Origin: Tulasnella sp. 424
Lineage: Eukaryota > Basidiomycota > Agaricomycetes > Cantharellales > Tulasnellaceae
Length of the DNA: 64,000 bases
Direction of reading: 5' to 3'
Assembly: GCA_019633425.1 (NCBI GenBank)
Contig: WSUB01000104.1
Coordinates: 62,001 to 126,000, forward strand
This document shows, piece after piece, positions 32,443 through 44,720 of the stretch; position 1 is the stretch's first letter, and each line of letters begins with the position of its first letter. Position numbers and translations under genes: made by a program. The notes below the pieces were generated by a model, which saw only the letters and a list, made by a program, of their open reading frames with translations, was not told the origin of the DNA and searched no databases.

Positions 32443-33849
32443 ATGTCGCATAATCCAAGCAGAGGTTTGGCTGGTGTAGACGCACCTGTTGGATTGGTTT
32501 CGGAGCTGTTCCGCATTGTCGCCAAGCTGAGGTGGACAAGATGCCGGGACAACCTGATACAGTTCTTCCTTATGGTAGAGCTGTTCAATACACATGCGAA
32601 TGTCAAGTCAACGGAAGCTAGAAAAAAATATGGTAGCTAGTGCGCTAGTGTCTTGTTGATATCTCCAGAGAGTTGACGATCAGCTGATTGCGGCCCAAAA
32701 CAAAACCCAGCAAAGGGCAAGTGAAATTGTACCTCCAGAGCATCAATGAGATCAAAGAAACGAATAGCGAGGAAGAAGCCGTTAGGTTTATGGAAGCTGC
32801 TCGGGATCAAATGAAGGTGGTGATGGAACATCTCGGGGTAAGTGGATTATAATTCGGAATTGCTGACAAGAGCACCCCGTGATGATGTCCACCGCGACCA
32901 TAGCTAGATCCTGAAAAGGATAGCAGAATCAAACAACACTGGAACCAAGCTGAGGTAGACAAGGCGAAATTTAAGCAACTCTCCTCGCCTACGTCAACGA
33001 CGACGACGCCAACCAAAGCAGGGCCACCGATTCGCCTCGATGTCATGATCTGCGATGGGTCGCAAGAACTAAAGATTGTGAAAACAAGAAATCTTGGTAC
33101 GAGCTCTGATTCCATGAAATCAGGTTCCCAAGTTGGTTAATATCGCCGCGCTCAATCGTTACCGGCAGCTTTCTCAAAGTTATTCGAAAATTGGTATCTG
33201 AGCGCCCTCCTCTCATACACTTTGGGTAATCCAGGGAAGCTTGGACAAATAAAAATAATGGACTCTCCTGAGGCCATCCAGCGCCAGGCTATGGATTCGA
33301 TCTACCTGATGTCACCCGACTCCGAATATGAGGCGAGGACTCGGTGGGCTCCCATTGATTATTACGATAAGAAGACGGTGAAACAGTGCGCGGAGGAGAT
33401 GAAGGATCCAAGAACCCAAATTCGGTACATCAGTCGCAAGACACGCTTCGTATTGGTGTCCGCCTACGACGCAGAAAAAAAGAGCCGAGTCGAGAAAATC
33501 TTTGGTAAGCACATGTATATCGATTCGCCAGGCACCACCTGCCAACTGTCCGGTATGAGCAGATCTCGACCAGCCACCAAAGCAACTGCTGGAAGTCCTT
33601 AAGCTCTGTGAGCTTTCCAACGTTGCGTCCTCGACGGCTTTAAAATCCGTCAAGGGCAAGGGCAAGGGCAAGGGCAAGGAAAGGGCCCATGAATATACCC
33701 AACACAATGATATCGACGAGTCTGGTGTCGTGAAATGGAAATTCGACACCGAGGCGGCTTTCAAAACCTTAGGACCACGCAGCTGCCTCCATTTATTTAG
33801 CTCTGATCCCTTTTTCCATTCCGAACCAGCCCTAAAAGAAACCAAATAA
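32443..33849 (+). CDS. hypothetical multi-exon protein, divergent to the pseudokinase gene
   Basis: The 5' exon starts MSHNPSRGLAGVDAPVGLVS. A helical exon follows (INEIKETNSEEEAVRFMEAA). The exon from about 33229 encodes PEAIQRQAMDSIYLMSPDSE and continues over RTRWAPIDYYDKKTVKQC to VEKIF. The last exon from about 33562 encodes QLLEVLKLCELSNVASS, a run of four Lys-Gly pairs made by a GGCAAG microsatellite, and a tail ending EPALKETK. The last junction (TTTG|GTAAGC...GAGCAG|AT) is clean; 5' junctions are not resolved. No domain recognised. The starts of this gene and the pseudokinase gene are only 173 bp apart, so they share a promoter region. Confidence 0.45.
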
Positions 33850-33993
33850 ACCTGTCATCTCTGTCGCGGTAATAATTAAATGGTTATTCTTTTGGGTGAA
33901 CCGAAGATTGCATGTCAGGCCATCTGGGATTAACCGCCGTGCCTTCCGATGACGCATTCAAAGCATGGAATTCTAGACCCAAGACTACTGACA

Positions 33994-34772
33994 CTAGACC
34001 CACAATACGACTATGGGTACTCCAGCAACTACAGTGGCGATTAAAGATGCCCATACAATAGGCATAGCTTCATGGAGCCATATATACATAATTAATTGAA
34101 CAAGAACGCACAGGCTCCCTAAAAGCAGACAGTAGAAAGCTTTGGCCATCGTTCGTCGGTTAGATTTCAGGAGTAAACCAGGCCACGTTGAAAGGGCAGA
34201 ACCTACAATGATACATCAACCAGCGAACCTGCCCTTTAACACCGTACGTCCTCATCAGCGCATTGGGTCCTTCGAGTGTCCAGTCGTCGGGTGGGTTTGT
34301 GCCCTTTACCGCGTTCCGGTACGCTATACGTCCGATGGCATCGATGATCTTAAGAGAGCTCACAATTGATCCGACGTTGAGAATCAGAGCCACATATGCG
34401 AGACCCAGGACCGCGTTTTGGTACGCCGAACTAGAAAACCGTAAAGGGGGGTGGCCGTCCGGATCCGGCGTTTTGGATAGGGTGATGATGCTTGCCTCCA
34501 TTGCTGCAAATAACGCCGCCTTGGGGTCCGAACGGCATTCAGGTACTGCATTGCACCATCGATAGAGCATCAACCGAGCACTCTTACCACCACGGCAATA
34601 GCTTGATACGAGGATATCCAACCTTGCCTAAGATAGTCCACGAGCTTCGGATGTTCATCTAATAAGCCGTGACATTAGACGGGAGCCGCAGATTCATGGG
34701 CATCATGCGAAACGTACAGTTAATGGTCAAGGATGGAGTACTGTCTGCCATTGAGTCCATCTCACTAGACAT
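33994..34772 (-). CDS. small four-TM membrane protein, copy TM2 (194 aa)
   Basis: Four exons (34718-34772, 34588-34658, 34207-34519, 33994-34139) sum to a clean frame. Homologous to TM3 (54050) and TM4 (62864) with introns at the same places: after a conserved ...AVV (residue 42), and inside the codon after Tyr-His. Predicted membrane segments: about 35-60 (SSYQAIAVVAALFAAM), about 75-105 (AVLGLAYVALILNVGSIVSS, then LKIIDAIG), about 140-165 (LLLGSLCVLVQLIMYIWL) and the C-terminal end (SLIATVVAGVPIVVLWV). The hallmark segment is an Asn-Val/Leu-Gly followed by a short helix and Ile-Asp-X-Ile/Leu-Gly. Function unknown. It is inverted relative to TM3 and TM4. Confidence 0.7.
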
Positions 34773-35576
34773 GTAAGTCGGTTATTCAATAGGGAGGTAG
34801 AAGATTAGGTGGTTGGGAGACCAGTCGCCGAGATCCATCAATGAACGTTTCCCTGCAGGATAAGGACACGTGTTTCCCGAGCTGTCGTCTGGAGGCTCCG
34901 GTCGAACTGAGAAATGAACTAGGTCAGCCATAGTATGGAGCTCTCGCCAAATCTGAGATTCGGCGCTCTCAAGTGAGTCTGACGCAACAAAGAGTCTTCC
35001 GTTGAAGACTTGTCTCCACTAGTTGGTGCGGAAGAATGTTTCGATAATGACGGAGGGTTGCTGTGGCGCTCTTAACTGTTGTTTCCCGCGGTTCGAGTTA
35101 CATCAGTGATATCGGCACACTCCGCAAGCCGCAAGGTTTCGATCCTGAACCGGCTTCCATCATCTCCCTCGTTCCTCACCTTGGACTTGAACAGCGGAAG
35201 GACAATCATGGTTAGGAATTCGTCTTAGAGACGGCAGTAAATCACACCAATGAATGGTGTAAAATAATCTGATGAGATGGACGTCATATGGGTAGAACGG
35301 AACAAACAGAAAGGCACCTGCCATGTTTCCCGACCAAACATGCTGATTAATATTTCTCCCCTTGCGGGCCGCGAGGTTTCGATATAAGTAACGTTAAATC
35401 GTACAGCAAATAAAGTCATCCTATATCCGTGTGGGAATGAGAAATGAGAGTCGAGGCCTTTCTCTTCTATAATTAGTAGAGAACTGAAGAGAATGTTCGA
35501 CATGGCCTGAATGGCCTTTAACACAGCCCATCACGACCGCCATTCTGCGGCCTCTGCGGTAACAAGGGGTGATATT
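34773..35576. other. intergenic, upstream of TM2
   Basis: No gene supported. A 99-codon open frame on the minus strand (35225-35524) has no recognisable features. Confidence 0.4.
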
Positions 35577-35941
35577 GCTACTAAACGGAGAGCAAAAGAC
35601 CGTAATATTACTTCGACGAACGAGAGACGAAACTATGATTAAGTACTAGCCAGGCTCCATACGAGTGCCCGAACAACGAGAGAGGAGAGGTATACTCTGA
35701 CACGAAGCACCGAGATAATTAATTATACACAACGAAAGTAGGGAGGGGGGAAGAGCGGTGATGGATATATAGTGAATGGAAAGTCTGGGGGAGGGGAAAT
35801 CATAAGCGAGCTACGAAGTCTGGTAGGAAAAGGTGGACAGTGGAAGCGAACGCAAAGGAGGCACGCGAAAGGAAAGAAGGGAGGAACCCACAGAGCTGAA
35901 CCGAGTGTACAAGTGCACAAAAGAGCACCCACTCACATTCC
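35577..35941. repeat. start of segmental copy 2 (3' flank of low-complexity pseudogene)
   Basis: Diverged copy of 26898-27259 and 47477-47838, with the shared blocks CTACTAAACGGAG and GAACAACGAGAGAGGAG. Confidence 0.75.
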
Positions 35942-37374
35942 TCACTCTGCGTTCCTCCCCAACATCACATCAGCGGCCCCGCTATCCAACGTCCTCGCCC
36001 AACTCCCAGCTCTAGGTCTCCCGATGCTGCTCCCAAACCCAGGAGAAAGAGACCCTACCCTTGCACCCATGTCCATCCCGACAGAGTCGATCGTCGAGGC
36101 GTGGCTTCGTTGCGCGACGGTTCGTTTCGGCGGCGTCGCGAGGTCCATCACGGATCCTGCACGAGATCGCGTGTGGCGATAGTCGAGTCCCCCTGTGATG
36201 CCGTCGAATTCTCAATACGCCGGTTGATGTTGTAATTGCGGCCGGGTGAGCGTACTCGGCAGGCGCAAGAACGTCCTCCCCTTGATGGTGGTACTGGTGG
36301 TGCGGCGGTGCAAAGCCAGCTGACGGTGGTCCCTGCTCCAAATCATCCACCCCTCCCGGAACCCCATCAAATCCCGCATGTTCCACCTAGACCGGAGGAG
36401 TGTGGAACTAAACAGGCGTTACGAGCTGCTAGTAGACCTGCCCCGCCAGCTCCTTGACCTTGCAAGTCCGAATGGGAAGCCAACGTCTCGACTCGCGCCG
36501 GAGTCATACGTGCGATGGAGGAGTGGAGTTTGCCGCTGCCGCTGGGGTCGAGGAGCATTGCTTTGTGGGAGAGAATAGAGAGAGGGCGTACGGATAGGGT
36601 CGGGAGATTCGCGGTGATGAAAGTTTTGTCCTCTGCGATAGATGATGCTAGTAGCATTCCTTCCTCTTCCTCGGGTTCCAGCTCCTGAACAGCCGGGGCC
36701 CCGGGTTCGGGTCCTGCAGGTGGTCCGACAGGAGGCGTCGGTAGGACAGCAGGGAACGAGAACGCATAGACAGCAGCCGCTTCCTCCTGCTCCGCCGACT
36801 CCCTTTCCTCCCTCCCGAGGTCCTCGTTCGTGACTTCAGGTTCAAAGTTGGCTCGCATCAAGTCCAAGGTCTTCCTCCTCCGCTCTTCCTCCGTTACGCG
36901 CAACACGAGGTCGGAGCTCTCGAGGGCCGCCGCGTTCGATAGCATCCTGGTCCTCCTCTCTCCTTCCCTCGGTCTACCATCTTCTTCTTCGTCCGACGAT
37001 TCGGGTAGGGTGATGGTTTGCCGAACGGGTACCATCCAACATCTGCATCGATCGTCGACTGTTCATACTCAAGTTCCTCCCCACAACTCCCCAAGCGTCC
37101 CTCTGCTTCTTCTTCCATTTCCCTCTCCCCCTTTTCTTCTTCCCCCTACTCCCTCCTTCGTTCGAATGAAGCGACACGGCGTCGACGTCCTCGTCTGATA
37201 ACGCCGATGTGAGCGGCCCCTCGGGTTCATCGCGAGCCTGCCTCCGGATGCCTCGGGACCGGTTGACGACGATGACGATGACGGTCCCTGTTGAAGGTCC
37301 CTCTCATCGTCCGATTCTGACGTGGACTTTGAGCATAAGCAGGCATTGAAGGCCGCCTAGACGCCGTTAGTGTC
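35942..37374 (-). pseudogene. decayed copy 2 of the low-complexity protein gene
   Basis: Aligns along its whole length with the intact gene at 27260-29296. An in-frame TAG replaces Lys 10 just after the start (NGV-stop-AAFNACLC). Frame breaks follow and much of the Pro/Gln-rich middle is deleted, so the copy is about 600 bp shorter. The most open stretch is 36367-37035. The terminal block ending in LGRNAE is preserved. Confidence 0.85.
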
Positions 37375-38914
37375 ATGGGTCATGGTCAGGAGTATCATAG
37401 TCCGGACATTTTTGGTGGTTGGTTGCTTCCAGGAGTAGCGAGTAGCGTGAGTGCTGGAGGGCGGAGGAGGGAAGGAACCCGGTGTTGTTTGGGACCAGTT
37501 GACATTTAAATTCAGGGACCAGAAGAACAAACAAAGGACAAGACCAGCTCATCTGACGTCAATTCAAAAGAAATCAAAGAAATCACGATATACTAAGAGT
37601 CGGAGGACCAGTGACAGCTCCTAAGGCGAAGGGCACAAACGGGGGTGCGCATGGCTCTTACCTTCACGACTGGCGAGCTAAACAGTGCGTCAATCTAAAG
37701 GATTCCTCTTGCACCCTCACAGTTCTCTCGATCATCAAACGCACACCAGAAGCAATGATTCGACACGGGACTTACTCCGCAGTCGTTTCGGGCAATCCCA
37801 CACTGCGAGCCCAGCTTGCCAGCACCAAAATCCCGGAGCCTTCTTTTCTGAGATTAATAGGCCAGTAATTCCTGTCGAGAGCAGAGCTTATGTCGTGATT
37901 CATGCATATGCAAGGAACGCGACGAGATAGAAACGTTCGGTGTTCGGTTAGGAGTGCCATCTTGTTCGGCTCCACCCGAGACCAGTACTTTCCAAAGCTT
38001 TTTACCAAATTCAACCCGAGTTGCATTATTAATAGCTCTCATTGAATGCTGCTGCTACTTACTTAACGGCCCGGCGATCGTCAACTCGTAAAACATTCAT
38101 GTCACCTTGTCCGGTACAAGTTGAGGTGCTCTGAACTCCAAAGGGTAGCTCTGAGCATGAGGCCATGATCGCATCGCAATTATCTCCTTACGGTCTCGGA
38201 TCCCTCGTGCTTCGGAGCAGAATTCTCTCTGTGAAGCGGACAGGCCTGTTCATGGAGTGAGTATTCGGTCTAGACGGCCACGCCTCACCTTCTCATAACT
38301 TGCAGAGCAATCACATGTGAACAAGTGAAATGAAGAAGTTCGTCACCCTTGTTTCGTCGACTTTTTCGTCGACTAGTGCGCTGTGAGATACGGTTTCAAG
38401 CTACTCTGAAAATCCTTGCAATTGCCCCATTCGAAATTCGCTCGACGAAATTATGATCACCGAGCGATAACGGATTCGATCTCTCGATTATAGATGCTGC
38501 TCCGGAGATCGCGTTAATGGGTCGCATTCCTGCCTGAAAACACCATGCAGAGCAAGATTTTGGTACGCTTCATCCGAATGCCTGCTAACTAAAGAAAGTG
38601 GTTCAAAATTTTGACGGTGCTTCAGTTTGCCAGAGCGGAGGGCAGAGAGACATACTGACCCCGTAGACTTTTCCACCTATTCCCGTTTATCCTCTGTCTC
38701 GCTCTAAGTACACCATCTAGCCGTATCAACGGGTGAGTTGGGGCTCATTGGGTGCTCTGGGTGTACAACAAGCCATGTCTGATAGGGCCGATGATTAGTG
38801 TATCGAAGGCCACACGGCTGTAACAACCTAGTGCTGGGTTAGTAGGCACACTAGCTAGACTAAGAGATCATGAGACAAGAAGTACATTGACCACTGAAGC
38901 TACAGAGAAGCGGG
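37375..38914. other. insertion inside segmental copy 2
   Basis: After about 37460 the homology to the low-complexity gene / HIR1 promoter is interrupted until about 39540. The insertion holds short open frames, for example minus strand 37854-38042 (AINNATRVEFGKKLWKVL), possibly an exon remnant of unknown type. No gene is called. Confidence 0.45.
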
Positions 38915-39631
38915 CTACGATGATAGGAAAAGACCGGCTGACATCGATCCGATTTGGCTATCCAGGACCGCGACAAGTTCCCAAATCTTTTCACACATCT
39001 CACTCATCGGCCGCCCCATTTGTACGTACATTTCGCGAGCCTCCACACAGGCAGCCTTCGCATCGACAAATTTGCCTTGCAGAGCCTGTACCCCCATCAA
39101 TCGATCCAAGGCCTTCGCTTCACCCTCCACGTCGACGATCCTAGCGTATGCTACGCGCGCATCGACGAAGCATTCCTCCGCCTCGTGGTGTCGATCCTGG
39201 AGGACATACAACATTCCAACAGTGAGCAACTCGGTGGCTTCACCGCGAACGTCGTCCATGCTTGAGAATATGGCTTGGGCGAGGCGGTAACACTCCTCAG
39301 CTTCGTCGTAGGTGCCCTGTGCGACGTGGATCTCGCCGAGCCGATCCAATGTCACTGCGCGAGTTGAATAGTGATTGTTTCGGAGAGCTAGAGCTTCGGC
39401 TTGAATAAGCGCATCCATTTCTTCGTCAACCCTTGATTGAGATCGCGGGAAGATCAGTGACAGAAACAAGAACGCGACAACTTGATCTTCCACGCGGTCA
39501 ATGCTAATCCAGACGGCAAGGGCCTCAGTCAGAGCTTTCCTTTTTGATGAAGCTGCTGCGAACTTGGGTGCAACGAGGAAAGGAGAGAAGGAGATCACCG
39601 CCGCCTTGACAGAAATCCAACATTCCCACAT
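38915..39631 (-). pseudogene. TPR-repeat fragment fused to HIR1 promoter repeat
   Basis: A 238-codon open frame. Residues about 60-220 are tetratricopeptide repeats with period about 40: TLDRLGEIHVAQGTYDEAEE, then GMLYVLQDRHHEAEECFVDA, then ALQGKFVDAKAACVEAREMY. Such TPR arrays are common C-terminal domains of Agaricomycete NLR-like proteins. The first 30 residues (MWECWISVKAAV...) are not TPR: they are translated from the duplicated HIR1 upstream sequence (39540-39631), which also appears in copies 1 and 3. So the open frame is a chimera of a TPR fragment and a promoter repeat, probably not an original gene. It could still be transcribed. Confidence 0.6.
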
Positions 39632-39748
39632 TCTACGCAGCCCCTCGTCAGGAACCTCTTCAATGTCTTGCTCTGCGCCTCTCTGCGCTCAACCGCCGCT
39701 CACCCTTCAGCGATAGAGGCAGCCACAGGACAAGGTTCGACCGCAGAC
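39632..39748. repeat. duplicated HIR1 promoter region, copy 2
   Basis: Matches 29530-29617 and 49530-49648, directly upstream of the HIR1 start codon. Confidence 0.7.
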
Positions 39749-39830
39749 ATGCGTTTCTCGAAACCAGCATGCACCAAGGTCCGCGGAGGTGGTCTCTTGA
39801 AATTCGATGCACTGTCATGACATTGTGGAC
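39749..39830 (+). pseudogene. HIR1 first-exon relic, copy 2
   Basis: ATGCGTTTCTCGAAACCAGC is shared with copies 1 and 3. Seven bases are then missing (GCATGCACCAAGG against GCATGGGTCACGCATCAAGG), which removes Val-Thr and breaks the frame. Homology ends in intron 1. Confidence 0.8.
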
Positions 39831-40069
39831 ATTGCGACTCTTGGCTTTCACACGCTCTTCCCTCTATAATTGGTACAACGCGCGATGGTATGGTGAACTC
39901 ATTCACCGCGGTGGTCGTCGCCATAAGCCCCTAACTTCTCCGCAAAGGGTTCACGGAAGACTTTTGATGCTCTAACTTTCTAGGCAACCATATTAGCAGG
40001 CAACGAATGTGCATTTCTTCCCATCATTAAAACCCCTCCAGACGATTCGTCTCTCCGTTACTCAAGTCA

Positions 40070-40501
40070 AGCGCTCCATGATACCGTCGTTGCTTGACAT
40101 ATATCGCGATCTTCCTCAATGTTAGAGCATCATGGAGTACTCTGTGAGTGGTTGACGTGCTGGGCAAAATGCCCTTCTTAAACGTGCACCACCAGGCAGA
40201 CTTGATGAAAAAGAACCCACAGGATATACTTAGATTAAGTATGACCTCGGAAACTACGGTTTCCAACGCTATGACATCTCACGGGTTCAGTGGATGGTTC
40301 AAGTTTGTCGCGTGGCATCGGGCGTGCTACCATTTCAGCAGTCGAGGATTATTCTGATTTTAACTCAATGCAGGTCTAGCATCAGGGTTTTTTGGAGGTT
40401 TATGCGCCGTCGTTCAAATATTCATGTACATCCTAATATACAAAACCTAATTATTTCGATCGTAATCACCGGTGTTGCGGTCCCCGCGCTCATTCCTATT
40501 T
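40070..40501 (+). pseudogene. decayed copy of the four-TM membrane protein (TM1)
   Basis: The plus strand reads LTYIAIFLNVRASWSTL, then TGA in place of the conserved Arg codon, then VVDVLGKMPFLNVHHQAD and a segment corresponding to the middle of TM3. After the last intron it continues FGGLCAVVQIFMYILIYK. A stop and a one-base frame change follow, and then the final helix, ISIVITGVAVPALIPI. The upstream exons were not found. At least two disabling changes make it a pseudogene. It lies tail to tail with the gene at 40723-42475, the same order as TM3 and its neighbour. Confidence 0.75.
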
Positions 40502-40722
40502 AGTATTATCATCTCCCGTTTCGCGTAGGGCGACTTGTATTTACGCAATTTTATGGCGTCTCTATGGATGATTCTGCTATGTTTGAGATCACTGAAAGCA
40601 ACCTTCATAAAATTCTAAGCGGCTAGCGACAACGAGTGCTACTGATTCAAAGGACCCACGACGTAGAAACAGGGTGGTACAAAGATAGAAGAAGCAACGA
40701 AGATATGATTGAGAAGAAGTCG

Positions 40723-42475
40723 TCACCACCCTATCCGCCTGAAACCCCTCCTGACAAGTTGTTTCTGCTCGGGTTTCGTAGAATCGACGACAGAAGGATG
40801 CTCCGGGTTTGATATGGTGGATGTGGGAGTAACGGAGGATTCACCGACTGTGGTCGAGCTTGCGCTTGGACTCGGAGTTAGTGTGTTTCGGTTCGTCGGG
40901 GGAGGAACCTGTGGCGGACGTGCAGGCAGGCGACCCCCAGGATCGTGATGGACTTGGTAGGGAGTAGGCGGTTCCATCTCTTCTGAGGCGGCGGAGTAAT
41001 GCGATTCTGTAGGGCTGGGGCTCCGAGTGTCGTCGGGACTATGCTCTACCGCCTCTGACGGCTGAGCGCCAACAACTGGAGTGGGATGACTCGGAGGTAG
41101 TGCTGATGGAGGTTGAGGCTCAGAAACTAAAGCCGGAGAGCCGAGGAGCCGTGCGTCATCCGCAAGAGAACTTGAGGAGATAGTGCCTGGAGGAGAGGAG
41201 AAGCCAGAAGATACAGTGATAGGATCTGTTTGGAGGGTGTGATTTGACGAAGGTAGCGGAATAATGGGTGGCGAACCCATTTCCTTTAGAAACGAAGTGA
41301 TAAGCGAAGGCCTCAATCAAAGAGACGGAGCACTACCTCGGATGTAATCGACAGGAAACGGGTTTGGATGAAGGTATTTTGGGCCCGGTCAATGCTCTCA
41401 ATGATTTCTCGCCTTTCCATAATGAACTTGAAGGCTTCGGCAAGTATCAATGGGTTCTCTATATCTGATATTCCTTATTAGATAACGGAACCTCGATTAT
41501 AAAACCCTCATACCGAACAGGAAGGGTTCCGTTAGCGCTCGCCGAGCTCGTACCACGACTGCCACTGCTGCTGTTCTAACCCTGGTGTTGACAAGTTGGA
41601 GACTAGTCGCGTCTTTAACGGCGGCTAACTTTGCGGATTTTTCTATCATGTTCCACTCTGAGTCAGCCGATACCTCGTAGAGGATAGCCCCAAACGTTAT
41701 ATCCAGTTTCTTGGACTTCGGTTGACGCTGCCCAGAAACGCACGGAAAGTTGAAATTGGAAGCTGCATATCGGATAATATCATGAATATTGCTGATCATA
41801 GCGAGGTCGGGAACCACTGCTCATCGGGAATCGTCTTAGCACGTATTCTCCGCAAGCCGATCCGCACGTACCGCATCGAATTTCGCTGCAAGGTGTGTCC
41901 AACCAGGTTCGTGTTTGCGACCAGACCTTGACCTGAATAGGAATTTTAGCCGTTACTCTCCCGCAAGGGCTTAAAGCTTGAGGTATCGGGATGTCATCCA
42001 AGTTCTCTCCGACTCTGCCCTCTCGTAGTTTCTTCGTCTCTTGCCACGCTTTCGCAACTTGGCTTGAAGCTGTTCTCGGATCGGGCTAAATAAAAACCGG
42101 CCTTTTCAGTGATTGGTGAAATATGTAGGCTCCGGAAAAGTACGAACGTCGAGGCCAGCTGCGTATTCCTTCAACTTGCTCACGGCCTCTTCGACTGGAC
42201 CGGTTTGGGGATCCTTCATGACATCATGAACTAGGGTGTCCAGTCTGTTTATTCGATTAGCGAGAGTTCGAGCTGCAAACAATACATGAATCTCACCTTT
42301 GTGGAATCCGGTCGTGCTTCGAGTCCAACAATACCACCAAGTAGCAGAGCTCGACAAGGATGTCTCGGTTTGCCTTGGATTCTATCACTAAATAGTTTTT
42401 GCCGAGGAACCTTAAAACTGTTTCTGGATCGCATACGGCGATGTTGCCAGGGCTCATCTTCCACTGTTCTGCCAT
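40723..42475 (-). CDS. uncharacterised six-exon protein with basic Trp tail, paralog 1 (493 aa)
   Basis: Exons 42297-42475, 42148-42244, 41872-42085, 41514-41816, 41337-41464 and 40723-41283 sum to a clean frame. The N-terminal region is helical with YLVIESKANRDILVELCYLV, then RLDTLVHDVMKDPQTG and AKAWQETKKLREG. The middle (about 165-265) carries NIHDIIRYAAS, KLDITFGAILYEVSADSEW and LQLVNTRVRTAAVAV. The last 185 residues are Pro/Ser-rich and end in a basic helix, VRRGFRRIGW. Intron phases are 2-0-1-1-0, identical to the 910-residue paralog at 54981-57979. The tail resembles that of the pseudokinase gene (TPTISNPE / TPTSTISNPE block, then DSTxPxQKQ). Helix pattern suggests a four-helix bundle N-terminus; family not recognised. 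Confidence 0.75.
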
Positions 42476-44720
42476 GGTGGGATTGGGGAAGTGTGGTTTG
42501 TCCGGTGGTGGAGTTGTTGAGACTGAGGACTGTGGGGGTGGGTATTAAGGGTAACGTCGACAGCGTGTCCTCCTCCGTGTGCATCGCGAGACGGCGGTGT
42601 GTTGAAGGAGATAGACGCGGGCGTGGCCAACTGAAGGTCCTTGACATCGTGGTTAGCGTGCTTGAACCGTGGACATGTGCTTACCACGTGCATCCGTGGG
42701 ATTTCCGTCTCCTGCGTGTTTTGGAGAACCTTCAACTTTCCATGGCCGGAAACACGGCGTTCATTCTCTCACCACGGGACCGCCAAGCCCTTCGACCAAA
42801 CGACGTTGGAAAGAGAGCCCTAGGACGCCGGTGTGAATGCGGAGGACCTAGACTGGCCGCAGGACAATCGCAACGGCCGCACTCATCCGAGTCGCACGAA
42901 CCAACAACCACACCGGACCCGTTCCCGCCCTCAACGTCAACAACTCCAAGACGCATATTCTATCATCGTATGCGCTCCACGGGGAACTCTACATTTAAGA
43001 CTTGAGCGACGCGCTCGAAGACCCCAGGTTCGGTGTGATCCTCCAACTCAACCCTAGATATGCCTCCTCTGCCAAACGTTCCCCAAGAGCTATTTCTACT
43101 CTGTGTCATGTTCCAAAAAGTCTCTGGAAAATGCGCCCGTGCGGATATCAGCTCCGGTTAGGCACCAGGCTTTGAGAGCAGGTATGCCGATGTCAAGCGC
43201 CGTTGACGATGTTGCATCGACATAAGGTTACGGGCCAGTGGACCAAGGCACGGAAAAATACACCCAACCCACCGCAAATCCGATTCATGTGGTTGATCGT
43301 TCAAAAGAGGTCGTTACATAATGCGTTCGTTCGAAACGAAACTGTAAGCCTTTCACCCAGCAAATCCCCGACGTGCAGCATGTGCATCGTGATGCAGCGA
43401 TCTTTTGATAAAGAGAAGTGCGCCCCGGTTTCGATGTTTGGGAATGGGTTTTATACCTCGGGGAGGTCTTCCAAGTGCGTACATACGTTCCTTGACGTGC
43501 GGGTTGTCCGGCGTTACTGATGGAAGGACTGTCTCTCAAGATCTCATGAATACGAAGTGCACCATCACACTACCGCACTACATTGATGTATCGTGTTCTT
43601 GCTAGCAAAGCTAAGAAATTGACTCCGGCCGATCATAACTTAGCCGCTGCTCGCACTGGGTTTGATTCGGTGAGTGAAGAGCCGGAGACTGCAGTTTGAC
43701 GATCGCGGTTGACCTTTTTGGCCCTTTCACCTCTATCTAGGTCCGAAGTGTTCCTGGTGGCGGTCTCACTACGACGAGCTCATCGTATATACTCTACCTC
43801 GTCATCTACGACAGCACATAGGCGAATCTTGGAACCTCTTATCTTTCTTTGGTGGGCTTGGATTGGTACAAAACATCGTCATCTTGGCTTCTTTGTTAAC
43901 TTTCTCTCTTCTGTTCCCTCCTCATCTTTGTTGTCCTTTTTTGGAGGTATCTTTATACGGTGGTTTGCATAACATTGGAGCCCACATTTTGCTGTCGTGT
44001 CCTCAGAGCTCCTAGCAAGCAATATTAATGCAAGTCGGATCATGGACGGAACCCAGATCATACAAACCACCTCACCGATGCTGGATTGTGACGAGTCCAG
44101 CAGCAAACGCCAAAAGCGCCAACATGAGCTAGACGAGTTCCACCACCCTTTTGGTCAACACTCAAGCCATGCCAACGCAATTTCCACATATCGTCATAAC
44201 GCTCGTCCCAGAGATCCCTCATTTCGGTGGTACTTGAGGATCAGCTTCGTCCACTTTCTTACCTACGAGAATGCTAGCGATGATGAGGAGACCCATGAGC
44301 GGCCAGGCGACGTGCCTGATCCCCCCTGCTTTGACGCAGTCCCAGGAGCTGGCGCAGTGGGCTGTTTCGTGGATTGAGAAAAGAGTTTTTTCTATTGTCG
44401 ATGACATGGAATTGAAGTCTGCGAAACGTGATGTGAGGCTGTATTTCGTCCGATGGGTGTGAGCTGGGAAGTTATCAACAAGGCCCTTTCGTCGAGGGTA
44501 TACGTGTGGAGTTGGATAGTAAGGTGGTGCTCAAGCTGAATATGGAAGGTCACTTGTATATTGACGCGACAGAAAAAGCCCTCTGGTTCGCTTGTTGGGT
44601 ATAGGAACTACGAGGGAGAGATACACAAATTACGTCACACTATCATCCAAGGCGAAAGGCAAAATACACAAGAGCAGAAAAGAGTTGGCCGGATACTCCC
44701 AACTTGTACTAAGAACCGGT
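42476..44720. other. gene-poor region between segmental copies 2 and 3
   Basis: No gene I can support. A 239-codon plus-strand frame (42286-43005) overlaps exon 1 of the preceding gene in antisense and shows no domain. Plus-strand frames at 42880-43680 look like broken coding sequence (for example LEDPRFGVILQLNPRYASS) with several stops. A short minus-strand frame (44219-44407) has one hydrophobic segment, WPLMGLLIIASILVG, but no conserved partner. Confidence 0.4.

Noticed and set aside
42286..43005. 239-codon plus-strand open frame
   Set aside because: Overlaps exon 1 of a well-supported minus-strand gene in antisense, has no recognisable domain and uses no conserved start.
44219..44407. 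62-residue minus-strand frame with one hydrophobic segment
   Set aside because: A single possible membrane segment without homologs, flanking exons or promoter is not enough to call a gene.
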